This document shows positions 8,252 through 16,382 of a stretch of DNA of 64,000 bases, in pieces. The notes under the pieces were generated by a model. That model made no database searches, was not told the origin of the DNA, and worked only from the letters and a program-made list of their open reading frames with translations. Position 1 is the first letter of the stretch, and each line of letters opens with the position of its first letter. Source of the stretch: Hydrogenophaga sp. (GTDB lineage: Bacteria; Pseudomonadota; Gammaproteobacteria; Burkholderiales; Burkholderiaceae_C); NCBI RefSeq assembly GCF_011772445.1, contig NZ_WVZN01000044.1, positions 1 through 64,000 on the forward strand. The letters are read 5' to 3'. Position numbers and translations under genes: made by a program.

Positions 8252-9138
8252 GCGAGCACTACCGCTCCGTCTTTCGCCCCGGCCTGTTGGCGGGCCAGGT
8301 CATCGTCGTCACCGGCGGAGGCTCGGGCATCGGCCGCTGCACCGCGCACGAACTCGCCGCGCTGGGCGCGCACGTGGCGCTGGTGGGCCGCAAGCCCGAG
8401 AAGCTGCTGTCCGTGGTCGACGAGATCACGGCCGATGGCGGGCGCGCGAGTGGCCACGCGGGCGACATCCGCCAGGAGGACGCGGTGCGTTCGCTGGTGG
8501 GCGACATCGTGTCCGCGCACGGCCGCATCCATGGTCTCGTCAACAACGCGGGCGGGCAGTACATCAGCCCGCTGGAGAAGATCGGCGCCAAGGGCTGGCA
8601 GGCCGTGCTGGACACCAACCTCATGGGCGGCTTCCTGGTGGCGCGCGAGTGTTACCTGCAGAGCTTTCAGGCGCACGGCGGATCGATCGTGAACATCGTG
8701 GCCGACATGTGGGGCAGCATGCCCGGCATGGGCCACAGCGGCGCGGCGCGCGCGGGCATGGTGAGCTTCACCGAGACCGCCGCGCTGGAGTGGGCGAGGA
8801 GCGGCGTGCGCGTGAACGCCGTGGCGCCGGGCTACATCGCCTCCAGCGGCATGGACCACTACCCGCCCGAGGCCGGACCCATGCTGCGCGAGATGCGCCA
8901 GACGGTGCCCCTGGGCCGCTTCGGCAACGAGGCCGAGACCAGTGCCGCCATCGCCTTCCTGCTCTCGCCGGCGGCCAGCTTCATCAGCGGCAGCGTGCTG
9001 CGCGTGGACGGCGCGCGTCCGCAGGTGCGCATGGGCTGGGGCCAGGTGGCCGCGCCGGCCGAAGCGCAGTCGCGCGAGGCCGTCAGGCCGTTCGACGGCT
9101 TTCACCGCTACGTGCCGCCCAAGGTGTTCCAGTCATGA
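8248..9138 (+). CDS. SDR oxidoreductase of the enoyl/dienoyl-CoA reductase (PECR-like) type
   Basis: 296-residue short-chain dehydrogenase/reductase. The Rossmann motif TGGGSGIG is at residues 22-29 and NNAG at 99-102. The classical YxxxK pair is missing: the site reads H-S-G-A-A-R-A-G (163-170), with Ser164 and Arg168 where Tyr and Lys are expected. The same 'HSGAARAG' block is known from peroxisomal trans-2-enoyl-CoA and dienoyl-CoA reductases, so an unsaturated acyl-CoA is a more likely substrate than an alcohol. It holds the place of atuB in the Pseudomonas atu cluster. ATGA overlaps link it to both neighbours. Confidence 0.85.
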   Translation: MSEHYRSVFRPGLLAGQVIVVTGGGSGIGRCTAHELAALGAHVALVGRKPEKLLSVVDEITADGGRASGHAGDIRQEDAVRSLVGDIVSAHGRIHGLVNNAGGQYISPLEKIGAKGWQAVLDTNLMGGFLVARECYLQSFQAHGGSIVNIVADMWGSMPGMGHSGAARAGMVSFTETAALEWARSGVRVNAVAPGYIASSGMDHYPPEAGPMLREMRQTVPLGRFGNEAETSAAIAFLLSPAASFISGSVLRVDGARPQVRMGWGQVAAPAEAQSREAVRPFDGFHRYVPPKVFQS

Positions 9139-10748
9139 GCTTCGCCTCCCGCTTCAACCCGCACAGCGAGGCCGCGCAGCTGCGCCGCGCGGCCATGCTC
9201 GAACGCATCGCCCAACTGCGCGCGCTCGAGGAGCGCGCCGCCGCCGCGTCGGCCCAGGCCAAGCCCGTGTTCGACAAGCGCGGCCAGTTGCTGCCGCGCG
9301 AGCGCATCGCGCTGCTGCTGGACGCGGGCGCGCCCTGGTTGCCGCTGTGCACGCTGGCGGGTTTCCTGCAGGACACGAAGGACCCCGCCAAGTCCGTGGC
9401 CGGGGGCGGCGTGGTGGCGGGCATCGGCTTCATCAGCGGCGTGCGCTGCATGGTGGTGGCCAGCGACTCGGGCATCGAGGCCGGCGCCATCCAGCCGCGC
9501 GGGCTGGAGAAGATCCTGCGCGTGCAGGACATCGCGCTGGAGAACAAGCTGCCCTTCGTGCACCTGGTGGAGAGCGCGGGCGCCAACCTCACCAAGTACA
9601 AGGTCGAGGGCTTCGTGCACGGCGGCTCGCTGTTCCGCAACCTGGCGCGGCACTCGGCGGCGGGGCTGCCGGTCATCACCGTGCAGCACGGCTCGGGCAC
9701 GGCGGGCGGGGCCTACATGCCGGGCCTGTCGGACATCGTGGTGATGGTGCGCGGGCGTTCGCGCGCCTTCCTCGCGGGGCCGCCGCTGCTGAAGGCCGCG
9801 ACGGGCGAGGTGGCCACCGAGGAGGAACTGGGTGGTGCCGAGATGCACACCAGCGTGTCCGGCCTGGGCGAGTACCTGGCGGAAGACGACCGCGAGGCGC
9901 TGGGGCTGGCGCGGCGCGTCGTCGATCAGTTGCGCGAGGGTTTCGCGCGCACGGCGGCGCCGCCGGCGCCCGCTCCCCAGCTGTCCGCCGACGACCTGCT
10001 CAGCCTCATGCCCACCCACCACCGCGAGCCGGTGGACATGCGCGAGGTGATGGCCCGCCTGGCCGATGGCTCGGATCTGCTGGAGTTCAAGCCCCTGTAC
10101 GGCGCCGCCACCGTGTGCGCGCAGGCGCGCATCGGCGGCCACGCGGTGGGCTTCATCAGCAACAACGGCCCCATCGACGTGGCCGGCGCCAACAAGGCCA
10201 CGCACTTCATCCAGTGGATGTGCCAGCTCGGCCACCCCCTCATCTACCTGCAGAACACCACCGGCTACATGGTGGGCAAGGACAGCGAGCAGGGCGGCAT
10301 GATCAAGCACGGCAGCAAGATGATCCAGGCCGTGACGGGCGCCACCGTGCCGCAGCTCACCATCCAGTGCGGGGCTTCCTTCGGCGCCGGCAACTACGGC
10401 ATGTGCGGGCGCGGCTTCGAGCCGCGTTTCCTGTTCAGCTGGCCCAACGCGCGCACCGCCGTGATGGGCGGCGAGCAGGCCGCGCGCACCATGCAGATCG
10501 TGGCCGAGGCCGGCCTGGCGCGCAAAGGCCTCACGCCCGACCCGGCGCAGATGCAGCAGCAGTTCGAGCAGATCGTGCAGGTCTTCGAGAGCCAGGCCGA
10601 CGCCTTCCACACCAGCGGCCTGGTGCTGGACGACGGCGTGATCGACCCGCGCGACACGCGCGCGGTGCTCATCTTCTGCCTGGACACCTGCGCCGAGGCC
10701 GCGCAACGCACGCCGCGCCCCTTGCCCTTCGGGGTGGCGCGCATGTAG
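9135..10748 (+). CDS. Acyl-CoA carboxylase beta subunit (carboxyltransferase), AtuC/geranyl-CoA carboxylase-like
   Basis: 537-residue carboxyltransferase subunit that moves CO2 from carboxybiotin to an acyl-CoA. Both crotonase-like halves are present, with oxyanion-hole blocks 'GSGTAGGAYMPG' and 'GASFGAGNYGMCGRG'. Compared with 3-methylcrotonyl-CoA carboxylase, the N-terminal block reads 'SDSGIEAGAIQPRGLEK' instead of the usual 'KGGTYYP' type, which argues for a different, possibly larger substrate such as geranyl-CoA. Length is close to Pseudomonas AtuC. Its partner biotin carboxylase is encoded at 12780-14711 in the same operon. Substrate assignment is inference. Confidence 0.85.
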   Translation: MSFASRFNPHSEAAQLRRAAMLERIAQLRALEERAAAASAQAKPVFDKRGQLLPRERIALLLDAGAPWLPLCTLAGFLQDTKDPAKSVAGGGVVAGIGFISGVRCMVVASDSGIEAGAIQPRGLEKILRVQDIALENKLPFVHLVESAGANLTKYKVEGFVHGGSLFRNLARHSAAGLPVITVQHGSGTAGGAYMPGLSDIVVMVRGRSRAFLAGPPLLKAATGEVATEEELGGAEMHTSVSGLGEYLAEDDREALGLARRVVDQLREGFARTAAPPAPAPQLSADDLLSLMPTHHREPVDMREVMARLADGSDLLEFKPLYGAATVCAQARIGGHAVGFISNNGPIDVAGANKATHFIQWMCQLGHPLIYLQNTTGYMVGKDSEQGGMIKHGSKMIQAVTGATVPQLTIQCGASFGAGNYGMCGRGFEPRFLFSWPNARTAVMGGEQAARTMQIVAEAGLARKGLTPDPAQMQQQFEQIVQVFESQADAFHTSGLVLDDGVIDPRDTRAVLIFCLDTCAEAAQRTPRPLPFGVARM

Positions 10749-10783
10749 GTCCGTCACGCACGCATCCAAAGAGGAGACAAGCC

Positions 10784-11956
10784 ATGCAGTTCACGCACGA
10801 GCACCGCGAAATCCAGAAGACGCTCAAGCGTTTCATCGACGACCACATCAACCCCCACGTCGACGAGTGGGAGGCCGCCGAGATGTTTCCCGCGCACGAG
10901 GTCTTCAAGGGCCTGGGCGATCTGGGCCTGCTGGGCCTGACCAAGCCCGAGGCGCACGGCGGCGCGGGCCTGGACTACAGCTACAGCGTGGCCATGGCCG
11001 AAACGCTCGGCCACATCCACTGCGGCGGCGTGCCCATGGCCATCGGCGTGCAGACCGACATGGCCACGCCCGCGCTGGCGCGCTTCGGCAGCGAGGAGCT
11101 GAAAGCGCAATTCCTCGCGCCCGCGATCCGCGGCGAAGCGGTCGGCAGCATCGGCGTGAGCGAGCCCGGTGCCGGCAGCGACGTGGCCGCGATCAAGACC
11201 ACGGCCAGGAAGGACGGCGACGACTACGTCATCAACGGCCAGAAGATGTGGATCACCAACAGCCTGCAGGCCGACTGGATCTGCCTGCTGGTGAACACCA
11301 GCGACGGGCCCGCGCACAAGAACAAGAGCCTGGTGATGGTGCCGCTGCGCGAGAACGGCAAGCCGGTGAAGGGCTTCGAGGTCGGCAAGAAGATCCGCAA
11401 GATCGGCATGCACAGCAGCGACACCGGCCTGCTGTACTTCGACGAGCTGCGCGTGCCGCAGCGCTACCGCATCGGCCAGGAAGGCGCCGGCTTCGTCTAC
11501 CAGATGCAGCAGTTCCAGGAGGAGCGGCTGTGGTGCGCGGCCAGCACGCTGCAGAGCCTGAACAACTGCATCGAGTGGACCATCGAGTGGGCGCAGGAGC
11601 GCAAACTCTTCGGTGCGCAACTGGCCGACCAGCAGTGGGTGCAGTTCAAGCTGGCGGAGCTCAAGACCGAGGTGGAGGCGCTGCGCGCGCTCACCTACCT
11701 GTCGTGCGACCGCTACGTGGCCGGCGAGGACGTGACCGAGTGGGCCACCATGGCCAAGCTCAAGGCCGGGCGCCTGAACCGCCTGGTGCCCGACACCTGC
11801 CTGCAGTTCTGGGGCGGCATGGGCTTCACGCTGGAGAACAAGGTGGCGCGCATGTACCGCGACGGGCGACTGGCCTCCATCGGCGGCGGGGCCGACGAGG
11901 TCATGTTGGGCATCCTGAGCAAGATCATGGGGATCGCCAAGAGGCCGGTGCGATGA
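10784..11956 (+). CDS. Acyl-CoA dehydrogenase, AtuD/citronellyl-CoA dehydrogenase-like
   Basis: 390-residue FAD flavoenzyme that introduces an alpha,beta double bond into an acyl-CoA. Family blocks include 'GVSEPGAGSDVAAIKTTA' and 'QFWGGMGFTLENKVARMYRD'. The catalytic Glu usually found in 'YEGT' is absent ('SIGGGADE'); instead Glu247 in 'QEERL' lies in helix G, as in isovaleryl-CoA dehydrogenase, which suggests a beta-branched substrate. It sits where atuD sits in Pseudomonas. It has its own GAGGAGA ribosome site after a 35-base gap, the only real gap in this part of the operon. Confidence 0.88.
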   Translation: MQFTHEHREIQKTLKRFIDDHINPHVDEWEAAEMFPAHEVFKGLGDLGLLGLTKPEAHGGAGLDYSYSVAMAETLGHIHCGGVPMAIGVQTDMATPALARFGSEELKAQFLAPAIRGEAVGSIGVSEPGAGSDVAAIKTTARKDGDDYVINGQKMWITNSLQADWICLLVNTSDGPAHKNKSLVMVPLRENGKPVKGFEVGKKIRKIGMHSSDTGLLYFDELRVPQRYRIGQEGAGFVYQMQQFQEERLWCAASTLQSLNNCIEWTIEWAQERKLFGAQLADQQWVQFKLAELKTEVEALRALTYLSCDRYVAGEDVTEWATMAKLKAGRLNRLVPDTCLQFWGGMGFTLENKVARMYRDGRLASIGGGADEVMLGILSKIMGIAKRPVR

Positions 11957-12783
11957 ACCGGGCCCTGATCGTCGACCGCGACGGCGCGGTGGAGCGCTGG
12001 ACGCTCAACGACCCGGCCTCGCGCAACGCGCTGAGCGACGCCATGGTGGTGGGCCTGTACGCCGCCTGCCTGCGCGCGAAGAACGACCCCACGCTGCGTG
12101 GCGTGGTGCTGGCCGGGGCTGGCGGTGCGTTCTGCGCCGGTGGCAGCCTGGGCGGATTCGCCCACGCCATTGGCCAGCCGCTGCAACCGGGCCAGACGGA
12201 CCCTTTGATCGAGGTGAACCGCGGCTTCGGTGACCTGCTGCACGCCTTGAGCAGCTTGCCGCAGTGGCTGCTGTGCGCGGTGGACGGCCCCGCCATGGGC
12301 GGCGGCTTCGGCCTGGTGTGCTGCGCGGACGTGGTGATCGCCACCGAGCGCGCCAGCTTCGCCACGCCCGAGGTGACGCTGGGCCTGCCGCCCGCGCAGA
12401 TCGCGCCCTTCGTGTGGCGCCGCCTGGGGGACGCCACGGCGCGCCAGTGCCTGCTGAGCGGTGCGCGCTGGGGCGCACGCGAGGCGCAGGCCGCGGGCCT
12501 GGTCAACCGCGTGGTGGCCGATGGCGCGCTCGACGCCGCCGTGGCCGAGGCCACCGCCGCGCTGAACCGCGCGGCGCCGGGCGCGGTGGCGGCCACCAAG
12601 CAGCTCCTGCTGCGCCTGAGCGACGACCGCCCCGACCTGCGCGACGAAGCGGCCATCGCCTTCGCCAGCGCGCTGCGCGGGCCCGAGGCCGCGGCCGGCC
12701 TGGCGGCGTTCGCCAACAAGCGAGCCGCGCCCTGGGCGCAGGAGCCACCGTCCACGGACGCGCCGAAAGCGAGCCGGTCATGA
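11953..12783 (+). CDS. Enoyl-CoA hydratase/isomerase family protein, AtuE-like
   Basis: 276-residue crotonase-fold protein. The oxyanion hole is formed by 'GAFCAGGSLGGF' and 'MGGGFGLV'. Of the two catalytic glutamates of rat crotonase, the first is Gly120 here and the second is kept (Glu140 in 'TPEVTLGL'). Its place between the dehydrogenase and the biotin carboxylase matches atuE, the isohexenylglutaconyl-CoA hydratase of the terpene pathway, which would act on the carboxylated product. The ATG overlaps the preceding stop (ATGA). Hydratase versus another crotonase-type reaction cannot be decided from the sequence. Confidence 0.85.
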   Translation: MNRALIVDRDGAVERWTLNDPASRNALSDAMVVGLYAACLRAKNDPTLRGVVLAGAGGAFCAGGSLGGFAHAIGQPLQPGQTDPLIEVNRGFGDLLHALSSLPQWLLCAVDGPAMGGGFGLVCCADVVIATERASFATPEVTLGLPPAQIAPFVWRRLGDATARQCLLSGARWGAREAQAAGLVNRVVADGALDAAVAEATAALNRAAPGAVAATKQLLLRLSDDRPDLRDEAAIAFASALRGPEAAAGLAAFANKRAAPWAQEPPSTDAPKASRS

Positions 12784-14711
12784 GGCGCCTGCTGATCGCC
12801 AACCGCGGCGAGATCGCGCGCCGGGTCATTCGCACCGCGCACCGCATGGGCATGGGCACGGTGGCCGTGTTCAGCGAACCCGACGCGAACGCCCTGCACG
12901 TGCGCGAGGCCGGCCGCGCCTTCGCGCTGGGCGGCGCGAGTTCGGCCGAGTCCTACCTGCGCATCGACCGCCTCATCGAAGCCGCGCGCGCCACCGGCGC
13001 CGACGCGGTGCACCCGGGCTACGGCTTCCTCAGCGAGAACGCCGACTTCGCGCAGGCCGTGATCGACGCCAGGCTCACCTGGGTGGGACCGCCGCCCGCC
13101 GCCATCCGCGCGCTGGGCAGCAAGTCGGCCGCCAAGGCGCTGGCGCAGGCGCACGGCGTGCCGGTGCTGCCGGGCTACTTTGGCGCGGACCAGCGCGACG
13201 GGACCTTCATCGCCGAGGCCCAGCGGATCGGCTACCCGGTGATGGTGAAAGCCGTGGCCGGTGGCGGCGGGCGCGGCATGCGCTTCGTCACCGAGGCCGC
13301 GCAACTGCCCGCCGCGCTGGCCAGCGCGCGCGCCGAGGCGCTGGCGGGCTTTGGCAGCGCCGACCTGCTGATCGAACGCGCGGTGCAACGCCCGCGCCAC
13401 GTGGAGGTGCAGGTCTTCGCCGACACGCACGGCCGTTGCATCCACCTGGGCGAGCGCGATTGTTCGGTGCAGCGGCGGCACCAGAAGATCATCGAAGAAG
13501 CGCCGAGCCCGGCCGTGGGCCCTGAGCTGCGCGAGCGCCTGGGCGCGGCGGCCGTGGCGCTGGCCCAGGCGGCCGGGTACGCGGGCGCGGGCACGGTGGA
13601 GTTTCTGCTGGACGACAGCCAGTTCTTTTTGATGGAGATGAACACCCGCCTGCAGGTGGAACACCCGGTGACGGAGATGCTGAGCGGCCTGGACCTCGTC
13701 GAGTGGCAGATCCGCGTGGCGCGTGGCGAGCCGCTGCCGCTGGCGCAAGACCAGGTGCGCCTGCAGGGCCACGCCATCGAGGTGCGCCTGTGCGCGGAGG
13801 ACGAGCGTTTCAACCCCCACACCGGCACCGTGCGCGCCTTCGCGGAACCGCCGCCAGGCGATGGCGTGCGCTTCGACCACGCCATCGAAACCGGCACCGA
13901 GGTGACGCCGCACTACGACGCCATGCTCGGCAAACTCATTGCGCACGCGGCCACGCGCGAGCAGGCCATCGAACGCCTGGCGCAGGCGCTGGACGCGACC
14001 GTGCTGCTGGGCCTGCCCAGCAACCGCGCCTTTCTGGCGGCCTGCCTGCGCCACCCGGTGTTCGGCGCGGGCCAGGCGCTCATCCCCTTTCTCGCCGAGC
14101 AGGGCGACGGCATCCGCGCGGCCTTGCAGGCACCACCCCATGCCGTGCTCGCCGGGGTGTTGACGGCCGCCTACGCCGGCCAACCCGCGCCGGACACGCT
14201 GCCGTGCCCCTTCGCGCGCCCGCTGCGGTGGCGCCATGGCGAGGCGGTGTTCGACCTCGCCGTGCTCGAACAGGGCAAGGGCCGCCTGAACCTCACCGTG
14301 GATGGGCGAGCGCACAGCGCCGTTCTCGAGGCGGTGGGCGTCGCCGTCGATGGCGTGCACCACGCCGCGGCCGCCGTGCCACTGGGTGACGGCGGCTGGC
14401 ACGTGCAGGTCGGCCCGCACACCCTCACGCTGAGCGACCTGAGCCATGCGGCGCGCGCCAGCGGCGGCGCCACGGGCGCGGTGAGCGAGCTGCGCGCGCC
14501 CTTCAACGGCAAGCTCGTGGCCGTGCACGCGCAGCCCGGCGCGCGCGTGGCCAAGGGCGACACCCTGTTCGCCATCGAGAGCATGAAGATCGAACACCAG
14601 ATCGTCGCGCCGCGCGATGCCACGGTGCAGTTGGTGTCCGTCTCGGCGGGCCAGCAGGTGGCGCCGGGGCAGTTGCTGGTGAGCTTCGCTTCCCCAGAGG
14701 TGGCGGCATGA
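12780..14711 (+). CDS. Acyl-CoA carboxylase alpha subunit (biotin carboxylase + BCCP), AtuF-like
   Basis: 643-residue biotin-dependent carboxylase subunit. It holds a biotin carboxylase domain (1-445; 'LIANRGEIARRVIRTA', ATP loop 'KAVAGGGGRGMR', 'EMNTRLQVEHPVTE'), a middle BT domain and a C-terminal biotinyl domain with the attachment Lys603 in 'ESMKIEH', 40 residues from the end. It carboxylates its biotin with ATP and bicarbonate and hands CO2 to the beta subunit at 9135-10748. The hydratase gene lying between the two subunits is the atuC-D-E-F order. Start codon overlaps the preceding stop, as does the next start with its own stop. Confidence 0.93.
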   Translation: MRRLLIANRGEIARRVIRTAHRMGMGTVAVFSEPDANALHVREAGRAFALGGASSAESYLRIDRLIEAARATGADAVHPGYGFLSENADFAQAVIDARLTWVGPPPAAIRALGSKSAAKALAQAHGVPVLPGYFGADQRDGTFIAEAQRIGYPVMVKAVAGGGGRGMRFVTEAAQLPAALASARAEALAGFGSADLLIERAVQRPRHVEVQVFADTHGRCIHLGERDCSVQRRHQKIIEEAPSPAVGPELRERLGAAAVALAQAAGYAGAGTVEFLLDDSQFFLMEMNTRLQVEHPVTEMLSGLDLVEWQIRVARGEPLPLAQDQVRLQGHAIEVRLCAEDERFNPHTGTVRAFAEPPPGDGVRFDHAIETGTEVTPHYDAMLGKLIAHAATREQAIERLAQALDATVLLGLPSNRAFLAACLRHPVFGAGQALIPFLAEQGDGIRAALQAPPHAVLAGVLTAAYAGQPAPDTLPCPFARPLRWRHGEAVFDLAVLEQGKGRLNLTVDGRAHSAVLEAVGVAVDGVHHAAAAVPLGDGGWHVQVGPHTLTLSDLSHAARASGGATGAVSELRAPFNGKLVAVHAQPGARVAKGDTLFAIESMKIEHQIVAPRDATVQLVSVSAGQQVAPGQLLVSFASPEVAA

Positions 14712-15856
14712 GCTGGGACCGCGCCGACACCGAGGCCCTGCTCGACACCGTGGACCGCTTCGCGCGCGAGGCCCTGGTGCCGCATGTGAACGACTGGGAC
14801 GCGCAGGCCAGCTTCCCGCGCGAGCTGTACCGCGAGGCCGCGCGCATCGGTCTGCCGGGCCTGGGCTACCCCGAGCACCTGGGCGGCACGCCCGCGCCCT
14901 GGCGCGCGCGCAACGCGGTGTCGCAACTGCTCGCGCGGCGCACCGCCAGCGGCGGCCTGCTGGCCAGCCTGTTCAGCCACAACATCGGCCTGCCGCCCAT
15001 CCTGAAACACGGTTCGCCCGAGTTGCAGGCCGAGATCATCCCGCCCGTGCTGCGCGGCGAGAAGATCGCCGCGCTCGGCATCACCGAACCCGGTGGCGGC
15101 AGCGATGTGGCCAGCCTGCGCACCACCGCGCGCCGCGACGGCGGCGACTACGTCATCGACGGCGAGAAGACCTTCATCACCTCCGGTGTGCGCTGCGACT
15201 GGATCACGCTCGCCGTTCGAACAGACCCGCAGAACAAAGGCGCCAGCGGCATCAGCCTGATCGCCGTGCCCTGCGACGCCAAGGGCATCAGCCGCACGCC
15301 GCTGCACAAGATGGGCTGGCACGCCAGCGACACCGGCCACCTGCGCTTCGACGGCGTGCGCGTGCCGGCGCGCTGCCTCATCGGCGAGGAGCACAAGGGC
15401 TTTCGCTACATCATGGGCAACTTCAACGGCGAACGCCTGGGCATGAGCGCGCTGGCCCTGGGTTTCGCCGAGGCCTGCCACGACGAGGCCCTGGCCTGGG
15501 CGCGCGAGCGCAAGACCTTCGGCGAGGCGCTCATCCAGCACCAGGTGATCCGCCACAAGTTGATGGACATGCGCATGCGCATCGCGTCGACGCAGGCCTG
15601 GCTGGACGCGCTCGGCGACCGCATCGACGCGGGCGACGAGGGGCCCGACTGGGTGGGCAACGTCTGCCTGCTCAAGAACCACAGCACCCAGGCCATGCAG
15701 GCCAACGCGGACGCGGCCGTGCAGATACTGGGTGGCATGGGCTACATGCGCGGCACCGCCTGCGAACGCATCTACCGCGAGGTCAAGGTCATGATGATCG
15801 GCGGCGGCGCCGAGGAGATCATGAAGGACCTGGCCGCGCGCCAGTTTGGCGCCTGA
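14708..15856 (+). CDS. Second acyl-CoA dehydrogenase
   Basis: 382-residue acyl-CoA dehydrogenase with 'GITEPGGGSDVASLRTTA', 'ILGGMGYMRG' and 'ERIYREVKVMMIGGG'. As in the other dehydrogenase of the operon, the C-terminal catalytic Glu is absent and a Glu (Glu242 in 'NGERLGM') sits in the helix G position used by isovaleryl-CoA dehydrogenase. It overlaps the biotin carboxylase gene by four bases. The classic Pseudomonas atu cluster has only one dehydrogenase, so this may handle a second, shorter intermediate or a different branched acid. No distinguishing substrate residues could be read. Confidence 0.9.
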   Translation: MSWDRADTEALLDTVDRFAREALVPHVNDWDAQASFPRELYREAARIGLPGLGYPEHLGGTPAPWRARNAVSQLLARRTASGGLLASLFSHNIGLPPILKHGSPELQAEIIPPVLRGEKIAALGITEPGGGSDVASLRTTARRDGGDYVIDGEKTFITSGVRCDWITLAVRTDPQNKGASGISLIAVPCDAKGISRTPLHKMGWHASDTGHLRFDGVRVPARCLIGEEHKGFRYIMGNFNGERLGMSALALGFAEACHDEALAWARERKTFGEALIQHQVIRHKLMDMRMRIASTQAWLDALGDRIDAGDEGPDWVGNVCLLKNHSTQAMQANADAAVQILGGMGYMRGTACERIYREVKVMMIGGGAEEIMKDLAARQFGA

Positions 15857-15881
15857 GCCCCGGTCGACGGGAGACAACACC

Positions 15882-16370
15882 ATGAGCATCGCCAATCCCA
15901 ACCCGCCCGTTCGATTCGAACCCGAGTTCGTGCAGGCCATCGTCGAACTCTTCGAACAGAAGATCGTCTTCAACCAGCACATCGGCTTGAAGATCGACGA
16001 GGTGCTGCCCGAGCGCGTGAGCGGCCACCTGGACATGCGGCCCGAACTCATCGGCCACTACGCCCACCATCGGTTGCACGGCGGCGTCATCAGCGCCGCG
16101 CTGGACGCCATGGGCGGCCTGGCCGTGCTGGCCGGCATGGCCGCGCGCCACATGGACGACAGCGTGGAGCAGCGCATGCACCGCTTCGCCAAGCTCGGCA
16201 CCATCGACCTGCGCATCGATTACCTGCGCCCGGCCGTGGGCAGCGCGCGCTTCACCATCCACGCCGAAGCGCTGCGCCTGGGCTCGCGCGTGGCCAGCAC
16301 GCGCATGGCGTTTCATGGGGCCGACGGCACCTTGCTGGCGGTGGGGGCGGCGGCGTACATCGTGTCTTGA
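15882..16370 (+). CDS. PaaI-type hotdog thioesterase
   Basis: 162-residue hotdog-fold protein of the PaaI family: 'HHRLHGGVISAALDAMGGLAV' holds the active-site region, with the second strand block 'LRIDYLRPAVGSARFTIHAEA'. Such enzymes hydrolyse acyl-CoAs and often relieve CoA sequestration in degradation pathways. The ATG at 15882 follows a GGGAGA site; the frame extends further upstream but without family similarity. It lies in the same direction 25 bases after the second dehydrogenase and is probably the penultimate gene of the operon. Confidence 0.82.
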   Translation: MSIANPNPPVRFEPEFVQAIVELFEQKIVFNQHIGLKIDEVLPERVSGHLDMRPELIGHYAHHRLHGGVISAALDAMGGLAVLAGMAARHMDDSVEQRMHRFAKLGTIDLRIDYLRPAVGSARFTIHAEALRLGSRVASTRMAFHGADGTLLAVGAAAYIVS

Positions 16371-16382
16371 GGAGGCTTGGTG

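Noticed and set aside
11925-14597. Open frame of 890 codons on the minus strand opposite the crotonase and biotin carboxylase genes
   Set aside because: It mirrors the codon pattern of the real plus-strand genes in very GC-rich DNA and shows no domain.
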